A DNA stretch of 20,562 nt, from positions 1-20,562 of the forward strand of contig CAYXZZ010000024.1 in the NCBI GenBank assembly GCA_964470055.1, written 5' to 3'. The DNA is from JAEDES01 sp964470055 (GTDB taxonomy: Bacteria > Bacillota_I > Bacilli_A > RF39 > UBA660). Each line of letters starts with the position of its first letter. Position 1 is the stretch's first letter. This document shows positions 13,948-20,562 of this stretch, piece after piece. The position numbers and the translations under genes are program-made. The notes under the pieces were generated by a model that saw only the letters and a list, made by a program, of their open reading frames with translations, was not told the origin of the DNA and did no database searches.

Positions 13948-14253
13948 TTATTCAACAACAGATATCTCAATAACATGATTTAAATTCAGTAAAGATAATT
14001 TATTTTCAAATGCGGCTGGTTGCTTAATATTATCTGGTGTTAACATTCCCATTCTTTCAAAAGAACTAACTATCCCAGAATAATACAATGTCGTTGTATT
14101 TTCTAGTTCAATAAAATGTGTATTAAAATCTTTAACTGTTCCAAACACTGTAATCATCGAATTATAAATTCTACTAGCCTCTCCGCCAACACCAGCTCCG
14201 CTTCCTGATGCCACCAACACTTTCACAAATTTTCCTTTATAATTATCTAACAT
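13948..14253 (-). CDS. Small protein of unknown function downstream of murC
   Basis: The 101-residue protein is predicted to be beta-rich: YKGKFVKVLVA, a Gly/Ser-rich turn (17-26), MITVFGTVKDFNTHFIELEN, LYYSGIVSSFERM and a final VIEISVVE. The strand order with a G-V-x-x-F...F-I-E-L pattern recalls Sm-like beta barrels, but the match is by eye and weak; there is no clear Sm2 motif. No signal peptide or membrane helix. AGAGGT lies seven bases before the ATG, and the murC stop is only 11 bases upstream, so it is in the murC transcript. No terminator follows before the tRNA promoter. Real gene, function not assigned. Confidence 0.7.
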   Translation of the reverse strand: MLDNYKGKFVKVLVASGSGAGVGGEASRIYNSMITVFGTVKDFNTHFIELENTTTLYYSGIVSSFERMGMLTPDNIKQPAAFENKLSLLNLNHVIEISVVE

Positions 14254-14264
14254 AATACATACCT

Positions 14265-15569
14265 CTACTTCATAATATCTTTGAACGCTGCAATTAATGA
14301 ATCAACGTAAGCACATCCCATAAAGCAAACCACTGAATCTTTCTCATCTTTTAATTTATCAATAGTCTCTTCACTAATAATATCTCCATCATTTAATTTA
14401 TCAATAATCATATGAGAAGTTACTCCTGGATAATCCTCTTGTTTTTCACGATTACAATCAATTTCTGTTAAATATGCCTTATCCGCAACATTAAACGCTT
14501 CAACAAACTCCTCAGTAAAATCTACCGTTCTTGAATACGTATTTGGTTTAAATACAACAACCAATCTCTTATCTGGATACTTTTGTTTAACAGCATTTAA
14601 AGTAACTTTAATCTCCGTCGGATGATGTGCATAGTCATCAACAATGATTGCCTCCCCTGCCTTATCCTCCGCAAATCTTCTCTTCGCATTCTTAAATGTC
14701 TCTAAATACTTTTCAATGTCTTCCTTACTTATACCAATTTCACGACAAATCACAATTGCAGCCGCCGCATTAGCCACCATATGTTCACCATATAAAGGAA
14801 CATTAAAATGACCAAATAATTCATTATCTATATATAGATCAAATTTAGAACCACTTGGAAGTAATTCCATATTCTTAATTGCAACATCATTTTCCTCATT
14901 AAATCCATAAAATTTAACTGGAGTCTTATAATTAATTTTTCTTACTTCTTCATTATCCCCATTTGCTACTACCAATTTACTAGTTTGATTAGCAAAAATC
15001 TCAAACGTATTACGAATATCATCTATATCTTTATAAATTTCCATATGTTCTTCTTCAATATTAGTAATAATTGAATAAACAGGATGATACGCTGTAAAAT
15101 GACGATTAAACTCATCAGACTCTACTACATAATATTTATTATCTCTAGTTGCCTTTCCATCTCCAGCACCTATAAAGTAATTACAACCAACTGTATTTTC
15201 TAAAATATGTTTAATCATTGAAGAAGTAGAGGTTTTTCCATGGGTCCCACTGACACTAATCGTTGCAAACTCTTTAATCACATCTCCCATAATTTCATTA
15301 TACTTTTTCACAGTAAGACCTAGTTCCTTTACTCTTACAAGTTCAGGATGATCCTCCTTAAACGCAACACTATATGTCACAATAGTATCTTTATCTATCT
15401 CATGGTCATGATCATAATAAATTTGAATACCTCTTTCATCTAATCCAACTTGGGTAAATTTATGGCCTCTCGCATCATCATAACCACTAACTTCGTTTCC
15501 TAAATCAAATAAAATCTGTGCTAAAGTAGACATTCCCGTCCCTTTAATTCCAATACAATAATACTTCAT
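14265..15569 (-). CDS. murC: UDP-N-acetylmuramate--L-alanine ligase MurC
   Basis: MurC adds L-alanine to UDP-N-acetylmuramic acid, using ATP, in the cytoplasmic phase of peptidoglycan synthesis. The 434-residue protein has the N-terminal nucleotide-sugar motif GIKGTGMS (7-14), the P-loop GTHGKTSTSS (108-117), ESDEFNRHF (150-158), NIEEEHMEIY (169-178) and DDYAHHPTEI (310-319), with FKPNTYSR in the C-terminal domain. The family is usually 430-490 residues. I use the ATG at 15567-15569: AAGGAAG lies eight bases upstream, whereas the in-frame GTG at 15578 falls within that site. Strong promoter TTGTCA-17-TATACT. A 101-residue gene follows 11 bases downstream. Its presence shows the organism makes a cell wall. 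Confidence 0.95.
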   Translation of the reverse strand: MKYYCIGIKGTGMSTLAQILFDLGNEVSGYDDARGHKFTQVGLDERGIQIYYDHDHEIDKDTIVTYSVAFKEDHPELVRVKELGLTVKKYNEIMGDVIKEFATISVSGTHGKTSTSSMIKHILENTVGCNYFIGAGDGKATRDNKYYVVESDEFNRHFTAYHPVYSIITNIEEEHMEIYKDIDDIRNTFEIFANQTSKLVVANGDNEEVRKINYKTPVKFYGFNEENDVAIKNMELLPSGSKFDLYIDNELFGHFNVPLYGEHMVANAAAAIVICREIGISKEDIEKYLETFKNAKRRFAEDKAGEAIIVDDYAHHPTEIKVTLNAVKQKYPDKRLVVVFKPNTYSRTVDFTEEFVEAFNVADKAYLTEIDCNREKQEDYPGVTSHMIIDKLNDGDIISEETIDKLKDEKDSVVCFMGCAYVDSLIAAFKDIMK

Positions 15570-15595
15570 GTATTTCACTTCCTTATCTACCTTCT

Positions 15596-15624
15596 AGTAT
15601 AGCGTAATAAAACCCATTTGACAA
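15596..15624 (-). promoter_or_regulatory. Promoter of murC
   Basis: On the minus strand TTGTCA (15619-15624) and TATACT (15596-15601) are 17 bases apart, about 27 bases upstream of the murC ATG. Confidence 0.8.
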
Positions 15625-15654
15625 CTTTATTTACTATATATTTATGTCAAGTCA

Positions 15655-15663
15655 TGCTATAAT
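15655..15663 (+). promoter_or_regulatory. Extended -10 promoter of the DHH phosphoesterase gene
   Basis: TGCTATAAT is a perfect extended -10 on the plus strand, 24 bases before the ATG. The -35 position is AT-rich without a good match. Confidence 0.65.
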
Positions 15664-15686
15664 AATACTGAAACGGAGCTGAATTT

Positions 15687-16574
15687 ATGAGTAAATATGT
15701 AATACTCGGTCATGAAAATCCTGATTTAGATAGCATCGTTAGTGGTTACCTTTTAGAAAAAATTATGAAACTTCACCAATACGACGTAGAGTTCATCATT
15801 CCTGATGCAGATATTTCTGAAGAAAATATAACTTTAGCCAACTATTGTGACATTAACCCTAATCTTTACCAAAAACCTCTCTCAACAAATCCTACAATAA
15901 AATATATTTTAGTTGATCATCACGAAAGAACCGTTCCAGGTGAAATAGTCGCAATAATTGATCATCATCCAACCGATAAAGAAATAAAGGCTCCCTACTA
16001 TCAAAATGAACCTGCTTGTTCAACTAGTTGCTTAATTGTCAAAGGAAACGAACACTTTTTAACTATAGACGACCTCAAAGCAACTTGCCTATCCGCAATG
16101 GTAGACACAGCCGCTTTTCATTCTAATAAAACCGTTGCAAAAGACGTCTTATGGATCAAAAATCTTTGTTCAAAGCACAATTTTGACTATGAAGAACTAC
16201 TAACTATCAGTATGTGTCCAACTGATATTTCTAATCCGATAATCGCCAGCACCAACGGTCTAAAAAAGCATCATCTAAGTAGTCACAATGTTGCTTCTTC
16301 TTTTTTACACCTTCCAAATCCTGAAGCCGAAGAACAAAGTATCACTCAAATGCTTGAATACTTAAAAGATTATCGTAAAGATAATGATTATTCTTTATTT
16401 GCTTTCATTGTCCATGACATTACAAACTTCACATCCAGAGTTTATAAAATATATGAAGATAAAATCGATATAGTTGATTATGACGAATACACCTCACGTG
16501 GAACAAGAATTATCCCAGAAATAACCGAAGAACTAAAAACATATCAAAAGAAAAAAACGTCTAGCACAAACTAG
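15687..16574 (+). CDS. DHH/DHHA2-family phosphoesterase, PpaC-like (manganese-dependent pyrophosphatase type)
   Basis: The 295-residue protein aligns by eye with family II inorganic pyrophosphatase (about 309 residues). His9, Asp13 and Asp15 in GHENPDLDS, Asp77 in ILVDHHE, and the IDHH motif with His93-His94 correspond to the manganese ligands. The NEPACSTSCLI segment and an SRGTRIIPEI motif near residues 270-279 match the PpaC layout up to the DHHA2 tail. Two differences stand out: the third residue of the usual DHN motif is His79, and the substrate-binding SRKK of PpaC reads SRGT here. The substrate could therefore be pyrophosphate or another short phosphoanhydride. CGGAG lies eight bases before the ATG. 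Divergent from murC, convergent with the kinase-like gene. Confidence 0.78.
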   Translation: MSKYVILGHENPDLDSIVSGYLLEKIMKLHQYDVEFIIPDADISEENITLANYCDINPNLYQKPLSTNPTIKYILVDHHERTVPGEIVAIIDHHPTDKEIKAPYYQNEPACSTSCLIVKGNEHFLTIDDLKATCLSAMVDTAAFHSNKTVAKDVLWIKNLCSKHNFDYEELLTISMCPTDISNPIIASTNGLKKHHLSSHNVASSFLHLPNPEAEEQSITQMLEYLKDYRKDNDYSLFAFIVHDITNFTSRVYKIYEDKIDIVDYDEYTSRGTRIIPEITEELKTYQKKKTSSTN

Positions 16575-16581
16575 TCGTTTT
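16551..16581. terminator. Bidirectional terminator between convergent genes
   Basis: AACGTCTAG and CTAGTCGTT form an 9-bp stem with one T-T mismatch and a 6-base loop, flanked by seven A residues on the left and TTTT on the right. It includes the stop codon of the plus-strand gene and borders the stop of the minus-strand gene. Confidence 0.7.
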
Positions 16582-17272
16582 ATATTGAAGTAAAATTACT
16601 TTTCACTTTTTGGTAAGTTTTTCTAAACTCCCCAACAGTTCTAACTTCCTTTCCAGATTCCTCCTCACAAACTTCTCTAAGTCTTTGAAAATAATCTAGA
16701 TAACAACCAACATCCACAACATCACTTCGTCTACTATCACCAAGTAATCTCTTCTTAATTGCACAAAGTACACTAATACAAGTCTTCTCATAAAGCTCAT
16801 CAGGCACATATCTTCTATCAATTAAACTTAAATCCAAATCCAGTAAATACATATCTCCATTGTATAAAATATTATCTCCACCAATATCTTCCGTTTTTAC
16901 ATAATTATCTGAAAGAACTCTAATATCCTTACATAACCTTCCAAAAGAATCCAAAACTGTATCTATCAGCATTCCATCATTCATGTCTTCTAAACCATTC
17001 GCTAAAACTTTCGGCATACTATAGCCAAATAATTCCAGCTGTGATCTATAAATAGTTTTTCCTCTCACAACATATGGCATTCCTTTTATATTAGACAAAC
17101 AATTAATTGTTTCTAAAAATTCCTCATTAATCGGATCACTTAAATCCCGATAATCTTCATTAAATGCTTTAAAATAAACACCCTCATCAAACTCATAAAT
17201 ACTACTACAACTTCCGCGCGCAACTCTTCTCCCAAGTCCAAGTTCTTCTATACCACTAATATATTTTTCCAC
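16580..17272 (-). CDS. Small protein kinase-like protein
   Basis: The ~230-residue protein has a shortened kinase-fold pattern: a glycine-rich start RVARGSCSSIYEF (16-28), a candidate beta-3 lysine Lys35 in VYFKAF, a catalytic-loop-like DIGGDNILY (Asp129 xxxx Asn134) and a DLD metal motif (145-147) in place of DFG. This is the layout of compact kinase-like or aminoglycoside-phosphotransferase-like proteins rather than of a Hanks-type kinase with a membrane anchor. The start is ambiguous: an in-frame TTG at 17281 is one base after AAGG, so I use the GTG at 17270-17272, ten bases from AAGG. It follows queH by 20-odd bases, so it is in that transcript. Substrate unknown. Confidence 0.65.
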   Translation of the reverse strand: MEKYISGIEELGLGRRVARGSCSSIYEFDEGVYFKAFNEDYRDLSDPINEEFLETINCLSNIKGMPYVVRGKTIYRSQLELFGYSMPKVLANGLEDMNDGMLIDTVLDSFGRLCKDIRVLSDNYVKTEDIGGDNILYNGDMYLLDLDLSLIDRRYVPDELYEKTCISVLCAIKKRLLGDSRRSDVVDVGCYLDYFQRLREVCEEESGKEVRTVGEFRKTYQKVKSNFTSI

Positions 17273-17293
17273 TTCAACCAAACCTTCTAACTA

Positions 17294-17899
17294 CTAATCT
17301 CCAATTTTATCTCTCACCGAATAAACACACCCACAATAGTCTTGTCGATATAAATTATATTCCTTAGATAATTCAATGCTTCTCTTATAACCATTTTTCT
17401 TTTTAAAATCACAATATAAGAAATTACTATTATATTGTCTACTTAACTCTTCCCCTATTTCATTAATCCAATTTGCATTCTTATATGGACTTAGACTAAG
17501 TGTCGTCGTAAAATACCTAAATCCTAATTCTTCAGCCATTTTAGCCGTCTCTTCCAACCGCATTTCATAACACTTATAACATCTCTTACCACGTTCTGGT
17601 TCATGTTCTAAACCTCTTGCCATATCAAAAAACTCTTTACTATCATATCTTCCCGGTATAACCTCAATTTTATATTTAGTCTCAAATTTTGAAACAAAAT
17701 CTTCTATTTCCTTTAATCTCTTTTCATATTCATTTTTATCAGTAATATTTGGATTATAATATAAAATAGTAATTGAAAAATAATTCCCTAATCTTTCTAA
17801 AACCGCTGAACTACATGGCGCACAACACGCATGTAACAGTAATTTTTCTGAAGACTCAATTTCCTTTATTTGTTCTTCCATCTTTAAATCATAATTCAT
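17294..17899 (-). CDS. queH: Epoxyqueuosine reductase QueH
   Basis: QueH (formerly DUF208) catalyses the last step of queuosine synthesis, reduction of epoxyqueuosine in tRNA, and replaces the cobalamin enzyme QueG in many anaerobes. The 201-residue protein shows the full cysteine set: HACCAPC with Cys25, Cys26 and Cys29, GKRCYKCYEMRL with Cys107 and Cys110, and a C-terminal DYCGC with Cys189 and Cys191. FTTTLSLSPYKN is another family motif. These hold an iron-sulfur cluster and an adjacent metal. GAGGGG lies before the ATG and an extended -10 (TGCTAAAAT on the minus strand, about 17922-17930) upstream. No preQ1 riboswitch is seen in the short leader. A kinase-like gene follows in the same transcript. 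Confidence 0.93.
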   Translation of the reverse strand: MNYDLKMEEQIKEIESSEKLLLHACCAPCSSAVLERLGNYFSITILYYNPNITDKNEYEKRLKEIEDFVSKFETKYKIEVIPGRYDSKEFFDMARGLEHEPERGKRCYKCYEMRLEETAKMAEELGFRYFTTTLSLSPYKNANWINEIGEELSRQYNSNFLYCDFKKKNGYKRSIELSKEYNLYRQDYCGCVYSVRDKIGD

Positions 17900-17970
17900 A
17901 AAAGCCCCTCATTTCTCGCTTATTTTAGCACATTTATTCATTTTTTTCTAGTCACAACATACATTTTATT

Positions 17971-18723
17971 ATGAATACAATACATTTAAGTTTTTTAGTT
18001 ACCTTTTTAGCCGGAATTTCCTCAGTTTTAGGAATAATTCCTTGCTTTTTAAAAAGCAAAAAGCAGAACTCCTTAATAGCCGCTTCCCTTGCATTCTCAT
18101 CAGGAATCATGATCACAATCTCATTAATTTCTTTAATTCCTGAAGCAGCCGTTCTTATGAAAGAAACCTTTAAAACATTCCCATCATTTCTTATTACTGC
18201 AATTTTTATTTTACTCGGTATTATTCTTTCAACGACAATCGATGATAAAGTTGAACAAAAACTAAAAGCAAACAATCTATATAAACTTGGAATCATTACT
18301 ACTCTCATTTTAATAATTCATAATATACCCGAAGGAATAACCACCTTTATTTCTACTTCTCAAAATCAAACTCTCGGTTTCAAACTAGCCTTTGCTATTG
18401 CCCTTCACAACATCCCAGAAGGAATTTCTATCGCAATACCACTCTACTATTCAACTAATAGTAAAAAGAAGGCCTTTTTATACACCTTAATTGCCGGTTT
18501 TTCAGAATTATTAGGCGCTCTTCTTGCTTTTATCTTCTTAAAAAATATCATTACTCCACTAATATTAAGTATCACACTAGCCATAACTGCCGGCATTATG
18601 ATTGATATTTCAGTCTATGAATTTCTCCCGAATGCCTTTCAATATAAAAAGAACAAAGCAACAGTCTATTACTTTGTTCTAGGAATTTTAATTATGTTTT
18701 TAACTGAAATGTTCTTCCTTTAG
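17971..18723 (+). CDS. ZIP-family metal transporter (ZupT-like)
   Basis: The 250-residue protein has about eight hydrophobic helices. The paired ZIP metal-site motifs are intact: HNIPEG at 117-122 and HNIPEG at 146-151, with Glu179 in GFSELLGA and Glu58 in SLIPEA also typical. It imports zinc or related divalent metals (iron, manganese) into the cytoplasm. Length fits ZupT (about 257). No Shine-Dalgarno sequence is visible before the ATG, and no other start codon lies upstream in frame. A weak -10, TACATT at 17960-17965, would start transcription almost at the ATG, so the message may be leaderless. It shares a 71-base divergent region with queH and ends in its own hairpin. Confidence 0.9.
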   Translation: MNTIHLSFLVTFLAGISSVLGIIPCFLKSKKQNSLIAASLAFSSGIMITISLISLIPEAAVLMKETFKTFPSFLITAIFILLGIILSTTIDDKVEQKLKANNLYKLGIITTLILIIHNIPEGITTFISTSQNQTLGFKLAFAIALHNIPEGISIAIPLYYSTNSKKKAFLYTLIAGFSELLGALLAFIFLKNIITPLILSITLAITAGIMIDISVYEFLPNAFQYKKNKATVYYFVLGILIMFLTEMFFL

Positions 18724-18733
18724 AACATTTTTT
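18707..18733 (+). terminator. Terminator after the ZIP gene
   Basis: AAATGTTC (18707-18714) pairs with GAACATTT (18723-18730) around an 8-base loop, followed by more T residues. The stem contains the ZIP stop codon and the tail reaches the stop codon of the convergent gene. Confidence 0.8.
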
Positions 18734-20366
18734 ATTCTTCTGATTCAACCTTGTAATAACAATCAAAATCAACTATTTCTCCATCAGGAGACATTCTATT
18801 TTCCTTCTCGCATACACAAGCATTATCATAAGAATATTCTCCTGTTTTCGCATCATATTCCATTTCACAATTATAATTTAAATAAATTTTTTGTCTATAA
18901 TGTCCAACCATATAACCAGTATCAGTCTTTACCTCATCGACTAAATAAATTTTCTTCGCATTATCTAGTAACATTCTTGCTACCATGCTATTACAAACAA
19001 CCTCAATTGATCCATCTTCTACATAATAACTTCTAATAATCTTATTTTCTAAATCATCATAAATTAAATCAATTAAAACATCAAAATCTAGTTTTGTTGA
19101 ATTATGTACAGAATAAACATTCATTCCATACTTCTTATCTGTCCACACATTTACTTTACTAAAATACTTTCGATCAAGACTTCCAATAACTTTAATTGTC
19201 TTATCATTCATTGTATCATCAATAGTTATTGTATACCCCTCAGTATCATATGTATCAATTACCATATTTTCTTTCACATCAAGTTCAACTTCTTTAGTTA
19301 TTGGTTCACTAATTCCCTCCATTGAATCAATAAACTTAAAATCAGTAACCCCAATTAAACCAAGTCCGCATCCTACACCAACGATAATTAAAGATCCTAA
19401 AAATACATAACTCATCAACTTTAAATTAGACTTTTTATTGATAACATAATTAATCATCATTAATAGTATTAAGACATTTATAACTATAATTCCAAGTAAT
19501 CCAATATCAATACCAATAAACATCAGTGAGTATTTACTTAAAGATATAGATACTACGACTAAAGCAATTAAACAAACTAAAGAAAATACAAAACAACACG
19601 CTAGTAACGCCACCATTGCTTTAAAAACACCTATGATAATTTTCGATATTGTAGATAAAAAAGCAAAAGTAGTATGTTTATCTCTAATTATAATTTTAGG
19701 CTCTTCCCTCAATTTAAACTTTAATTTTCTCTTAGTAGATTGTTCGTTCTTTTCATCACTCTTTTCCTTTTTTACCTCATCAGCATTTTCATCAGACTTA
19801 TTTTCCAAAATCATCTTGTCATAAAAATCTAAATATCTGATTTTAAAGACATGAATTATTATAATAACTGAAAAACAAACCACAACTATCTCAAATATCG
19901 TATAAATAACATTATTAAAAATCCAGTAAATATCTTCACTAAGAAAACCAAACAAATTCATTATAATGTCAGTTCCCGCCTCAGTTATAATGGTTCCAAT
20001 CAAAACCAAACATCCTATCAATATTCCAAATTCTACTAAACATCTAAGTCCACTAGAAAATTTCATACTAGTAAACATATTAATACTTTTAGTAATAAAC
20101 TCCAATAAAGAATCAAATGCTATACTAAAATTATTTTTATTTTTCCTTTCGCAACTATCAACATCACTAATCTTATCATTAATAAGATCATCCATCCTAC
20201 AATCAAATATATTACATATTTGTACAATTTTATCAGTTTCTGGATAAGTATTATTACTTTCCCACTTAGACACTGACTGTCTAGATACATTTAATTTTGA
20301 AGCCAACTCCTCTTGAGAAAGCCCATGCTTCTTTCTTAAAGAAAGCAGTTTATCTCCAAATTTCAT
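18732..20366 (-). CDS. One-piece membrane-spanning XRE regulator with an extracytoplasmic domain
   Basis: The 544-residue protein starts with a clear Cro/C1 helix-turn-helix (about 1-55; LSQEELASKLNVSRQSVSKWE), so the N terminus must be cytoplasmic. Two membrane helices follow (about 104-128 and 145-172), then a highly charged cytoplasmic loop (about 180-230), then three more (about 245-330). Five helices put the ~200-residue C-terminal part outside. That part is acidic and beta-like (DTYDTEGYTITIDDTMNDKTIKV type pattern), faintly like DUF4097, and ends with a cysteine pair in CVCEKEN. I know no named family for the whole. The ATG at 20364-20366 has GAGGTGAT upstream; the in-frame GTG at 20375 lies within it. 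A palindrome lies upstream of its probable promoter. It looks like a one-component sensor acting on DNA from the membrane. Confidence 0.8.
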   Translation of the reverse strand: MKFGDKLLSLRKKHGLSQEELASKLNVSRQSVSKWESNNTYPETDKIVQICNIFDCRMDDLINDKISDVDSCERKNKNNFSIAFDSLLEFITKSINMFTSMKFSSGLRCLVEFGILIGCLVLIGTIITEAGTDIIMNLFGFLSEDIYWIFNNVIYTIFEIVVVCFSVIIIIHVFKIRYLDFYDKMILENKSDENADEVKKEKSDEKNEQSTKRKLKFKLREEPKIIIRDKHTTFAFLSTISKIIIGVFKAMVALLACCFVFSLVCLIALVVVSISLSKYSLMFIGIDIGLLGIIVINVLILLMMINYVINKKSNLKLMSYVFLGSLIIVGVGCGLGLIGVTDFKFIDSMEGISEPITKEVELDVKENMVIDTYDTEGYTITIDDTMNDKTIKVIGSLDRKYFSKVNVWTDKKYGMNVYSVHNSTKLDFDVLIDLIYDDLENKIIRSYYVEDGSIEVVCNSMVARMLLDNAKKIYLVDEVKTDTGYMVGHYRQKIYLNYNCEMEYDAKTGEYSYDNACVCEKENRMSPDGEIVDFDCYYKVESEE

Positions 20367-20412
20367 TCTTATCACCTCTTTCGCTTTTAATTTTATGCTA
20401 AACTACAGTTGC

Positions 20413-20421
20413 ATTCTACCA
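20413..20421 (-). promoter_or_regulatory. Probable extended -10 promoter of the membrane XRE gene
   Basis: On the minus strand TGG precedes TAGAAT. No good -35 is present; its place is taken by the flank of the palindrome at 20431-20449. A second possible -10, TAAAAT at 20390-20395, is closer to the gene. Confidence 0.45.
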
Positions 20422-20430
20422 ACTTTACTT

Positions 20431-20449
20431 GGAAATTTTGTAAATTTCC
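20431..20449. promoter_or_regulatory. Palindrome upstream of the membrane XRE gene (possible operator)
   Basis: GGAAATTTTGTAAATTTCC has perfect 8-bp arms and a 3-base centre. It covers the -35 position of the probable promoter. The word GTTGCAT flanks it as a direct repeat at 20408-20414 and 20451-20457, 43 bases apart. No T run follows, so it is not a terminator. Confidence 0.55.
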
Positions 20450-20474
20450 GGTTGCATATCATTATTTCATCACT

Positions 20475-20505
20475 AAAAAGAACAAAAGACAAAATAAATT
20501 TTGTC
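20475..20505 (-). terminator. Terminator of an upstream transcript entering from the right edge
   Basis: On the minus strand GACAAAAT and ATTTTGTC form a perfect 8-bp stem with a 2-base centre (in practice a small loop), followed by TTTTGTTCTTTTT. Confidence 0.7.
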
Positions 20506-20562
20506 GTATTGGTCGTTACCTCCCAATATTCCTACTTCTGAGACAGAGCATTCCCTGTTCTC
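20506..20562 (-). ncRNA. Possible 3' part of a structured RNA, cut by the window edge
   Basis: This ~57-base stretch is close to 47% G+C against about 28% around it and folds on the minus strand: a GAGA(A)CAG/CTGTCTC stem with an 8-base loop and one bulged A, then TATTGG/CCAATA closing a GAGGTAACGA loop, then directly the terminator hairpin. I cannot match it to 5S, SRP, tmRNA, 6S, RNase P or a riboswitch I remember. The same strand is also open for 29 codons from the edge to a TAG at 20473-20475, so a C-terminal coding end is the alternative; the terminator would then lie inside the frame, which makes it less likely. Confidence 0.4.

Noticed and set aside
15618..15650. TTGACA/TGTCAA inverted repeat between murC and the DHH gene as a shared operator
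   Set aside because: The left arm is simply the murC -35 element and the right arm does not pair with any -10 at proper spacing; the similarity to the TetR operator half-site is too short.
17900..17970. preQ1 riboswitch before queH or metal-responsive leader before the ZIP gene
   Set aside because: The divergent gap is only 71 bases and has no conserved aptamer pattern or hairpin.
17952..18308. 118-codon minus-strand frame over the ZIP gene
   Set aside because: It is antisense to ZIP membrane helices; the ZIP gene has both metal motifs and a terminator, this frame has neither family nor ribosome site.
19104..20247. Three plus-strand frames of 63-93 codons inside the membrane XRE gene
   Set aside because: They are antisense shadows of the XRE gene, with no ribosome sites and chance hydrophobic composition.
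1..20562. Mollicute-type genetic code (UGA = Trp)
   Set aside because: Tryptophans at conserved positions use TGG and all recognised genes read through with the standard code.
1..20562. CRISPR array or long tandem repeats
   Set aside because: No regularly spaced repeat is visible anywhere in the window.

Overview
The window is about 28% G+C by eye, with TGG-coded tryptophan and no sign of UGA reassignment. It looks like a chromosomal segment of a low-GC Firmicute or Bacilli-type bacterium. Good AGGAGG-type ribosome sites, TTGACA/TATAAT promoters and Rho-independent hairpins, a peptidoglycan ligase (murC), a Prli42-like miniprotein, a YolD/UvrX pair with a LexA-type box and a SpoIIM-like protein all point there. 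An uncultured gut lineage such as RF39/Erysipelotrichia-like Bacilli is my guess, not something the sequence proves. Nearly all genes are on the minus strand; only three are on the plus strand (a 28-residue miniprotein, a DHH phosphoesterase and a ZIP transporter).

Region by region, left to right. 1-408 is AT-rich with no supportable gene. 417-1981: DUF2752 membrane protein, zinc-ribbon membrane protein and a helix-turn-helix regulator whose promoter carries an inverted repeat. 2132-3799: mnmA (tRNA 2-thiouridylase) and a SpoIIM-like membrane protein. 3854-4021: a self-contained miniprotein unit on the opposite strand. 4025-4327: unknown 100-residue protein. 4425-6008: a two-gene operon, membrane-anchored unknown protein then an MBL-fold hydrolase. 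6093-10608: tetR plus the two halves of a heterodimeric ABC exporter, with a near-perfect operator filling the promoter spacer. 10737-12649: yolD plus a UvrX-type Y-family polymerase under a LexA-like box. 12736-13650: PP2C-like phosphatase. 13793-13869: tRNA-Glu(CUC). 13948-15569: murC followed by a small unknown, possibly Sm-like, gene. 15687-16574: DHH/DHHA2 phosphoesterase. 16580-17899: queH with a small kinase-like gene. 17971-18723: ZIP metal transporter. 18732-20366: a one-piece membrane-spanning XRE regulator. 20475-20562: a GC-richer, foldable stretch ending in a terminator, probably the 3' end of an RNA or leader that starts outside the window.

Functionally the window mixes core maintenance (cell wall MurC, tRNA modification MnmA and QueH, tRNA-Glu, a phosphohydrolase) with stress and envelope modules: drug-type exporter under TetR, SOS-type translesion polymerase, membrane-anchored regulators and small membrane proteins. 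I see no insertion sequence, integrase, prophage structural gene or CRISPR array. No single grand new system is evident. The best leads are the Prli42-like miniprotein unit, the membrane-embedded XRE sensor with its palindrome, the RNA-like right edge, the large extracellular insertion in one exporter half and the murC-coupled small gene.
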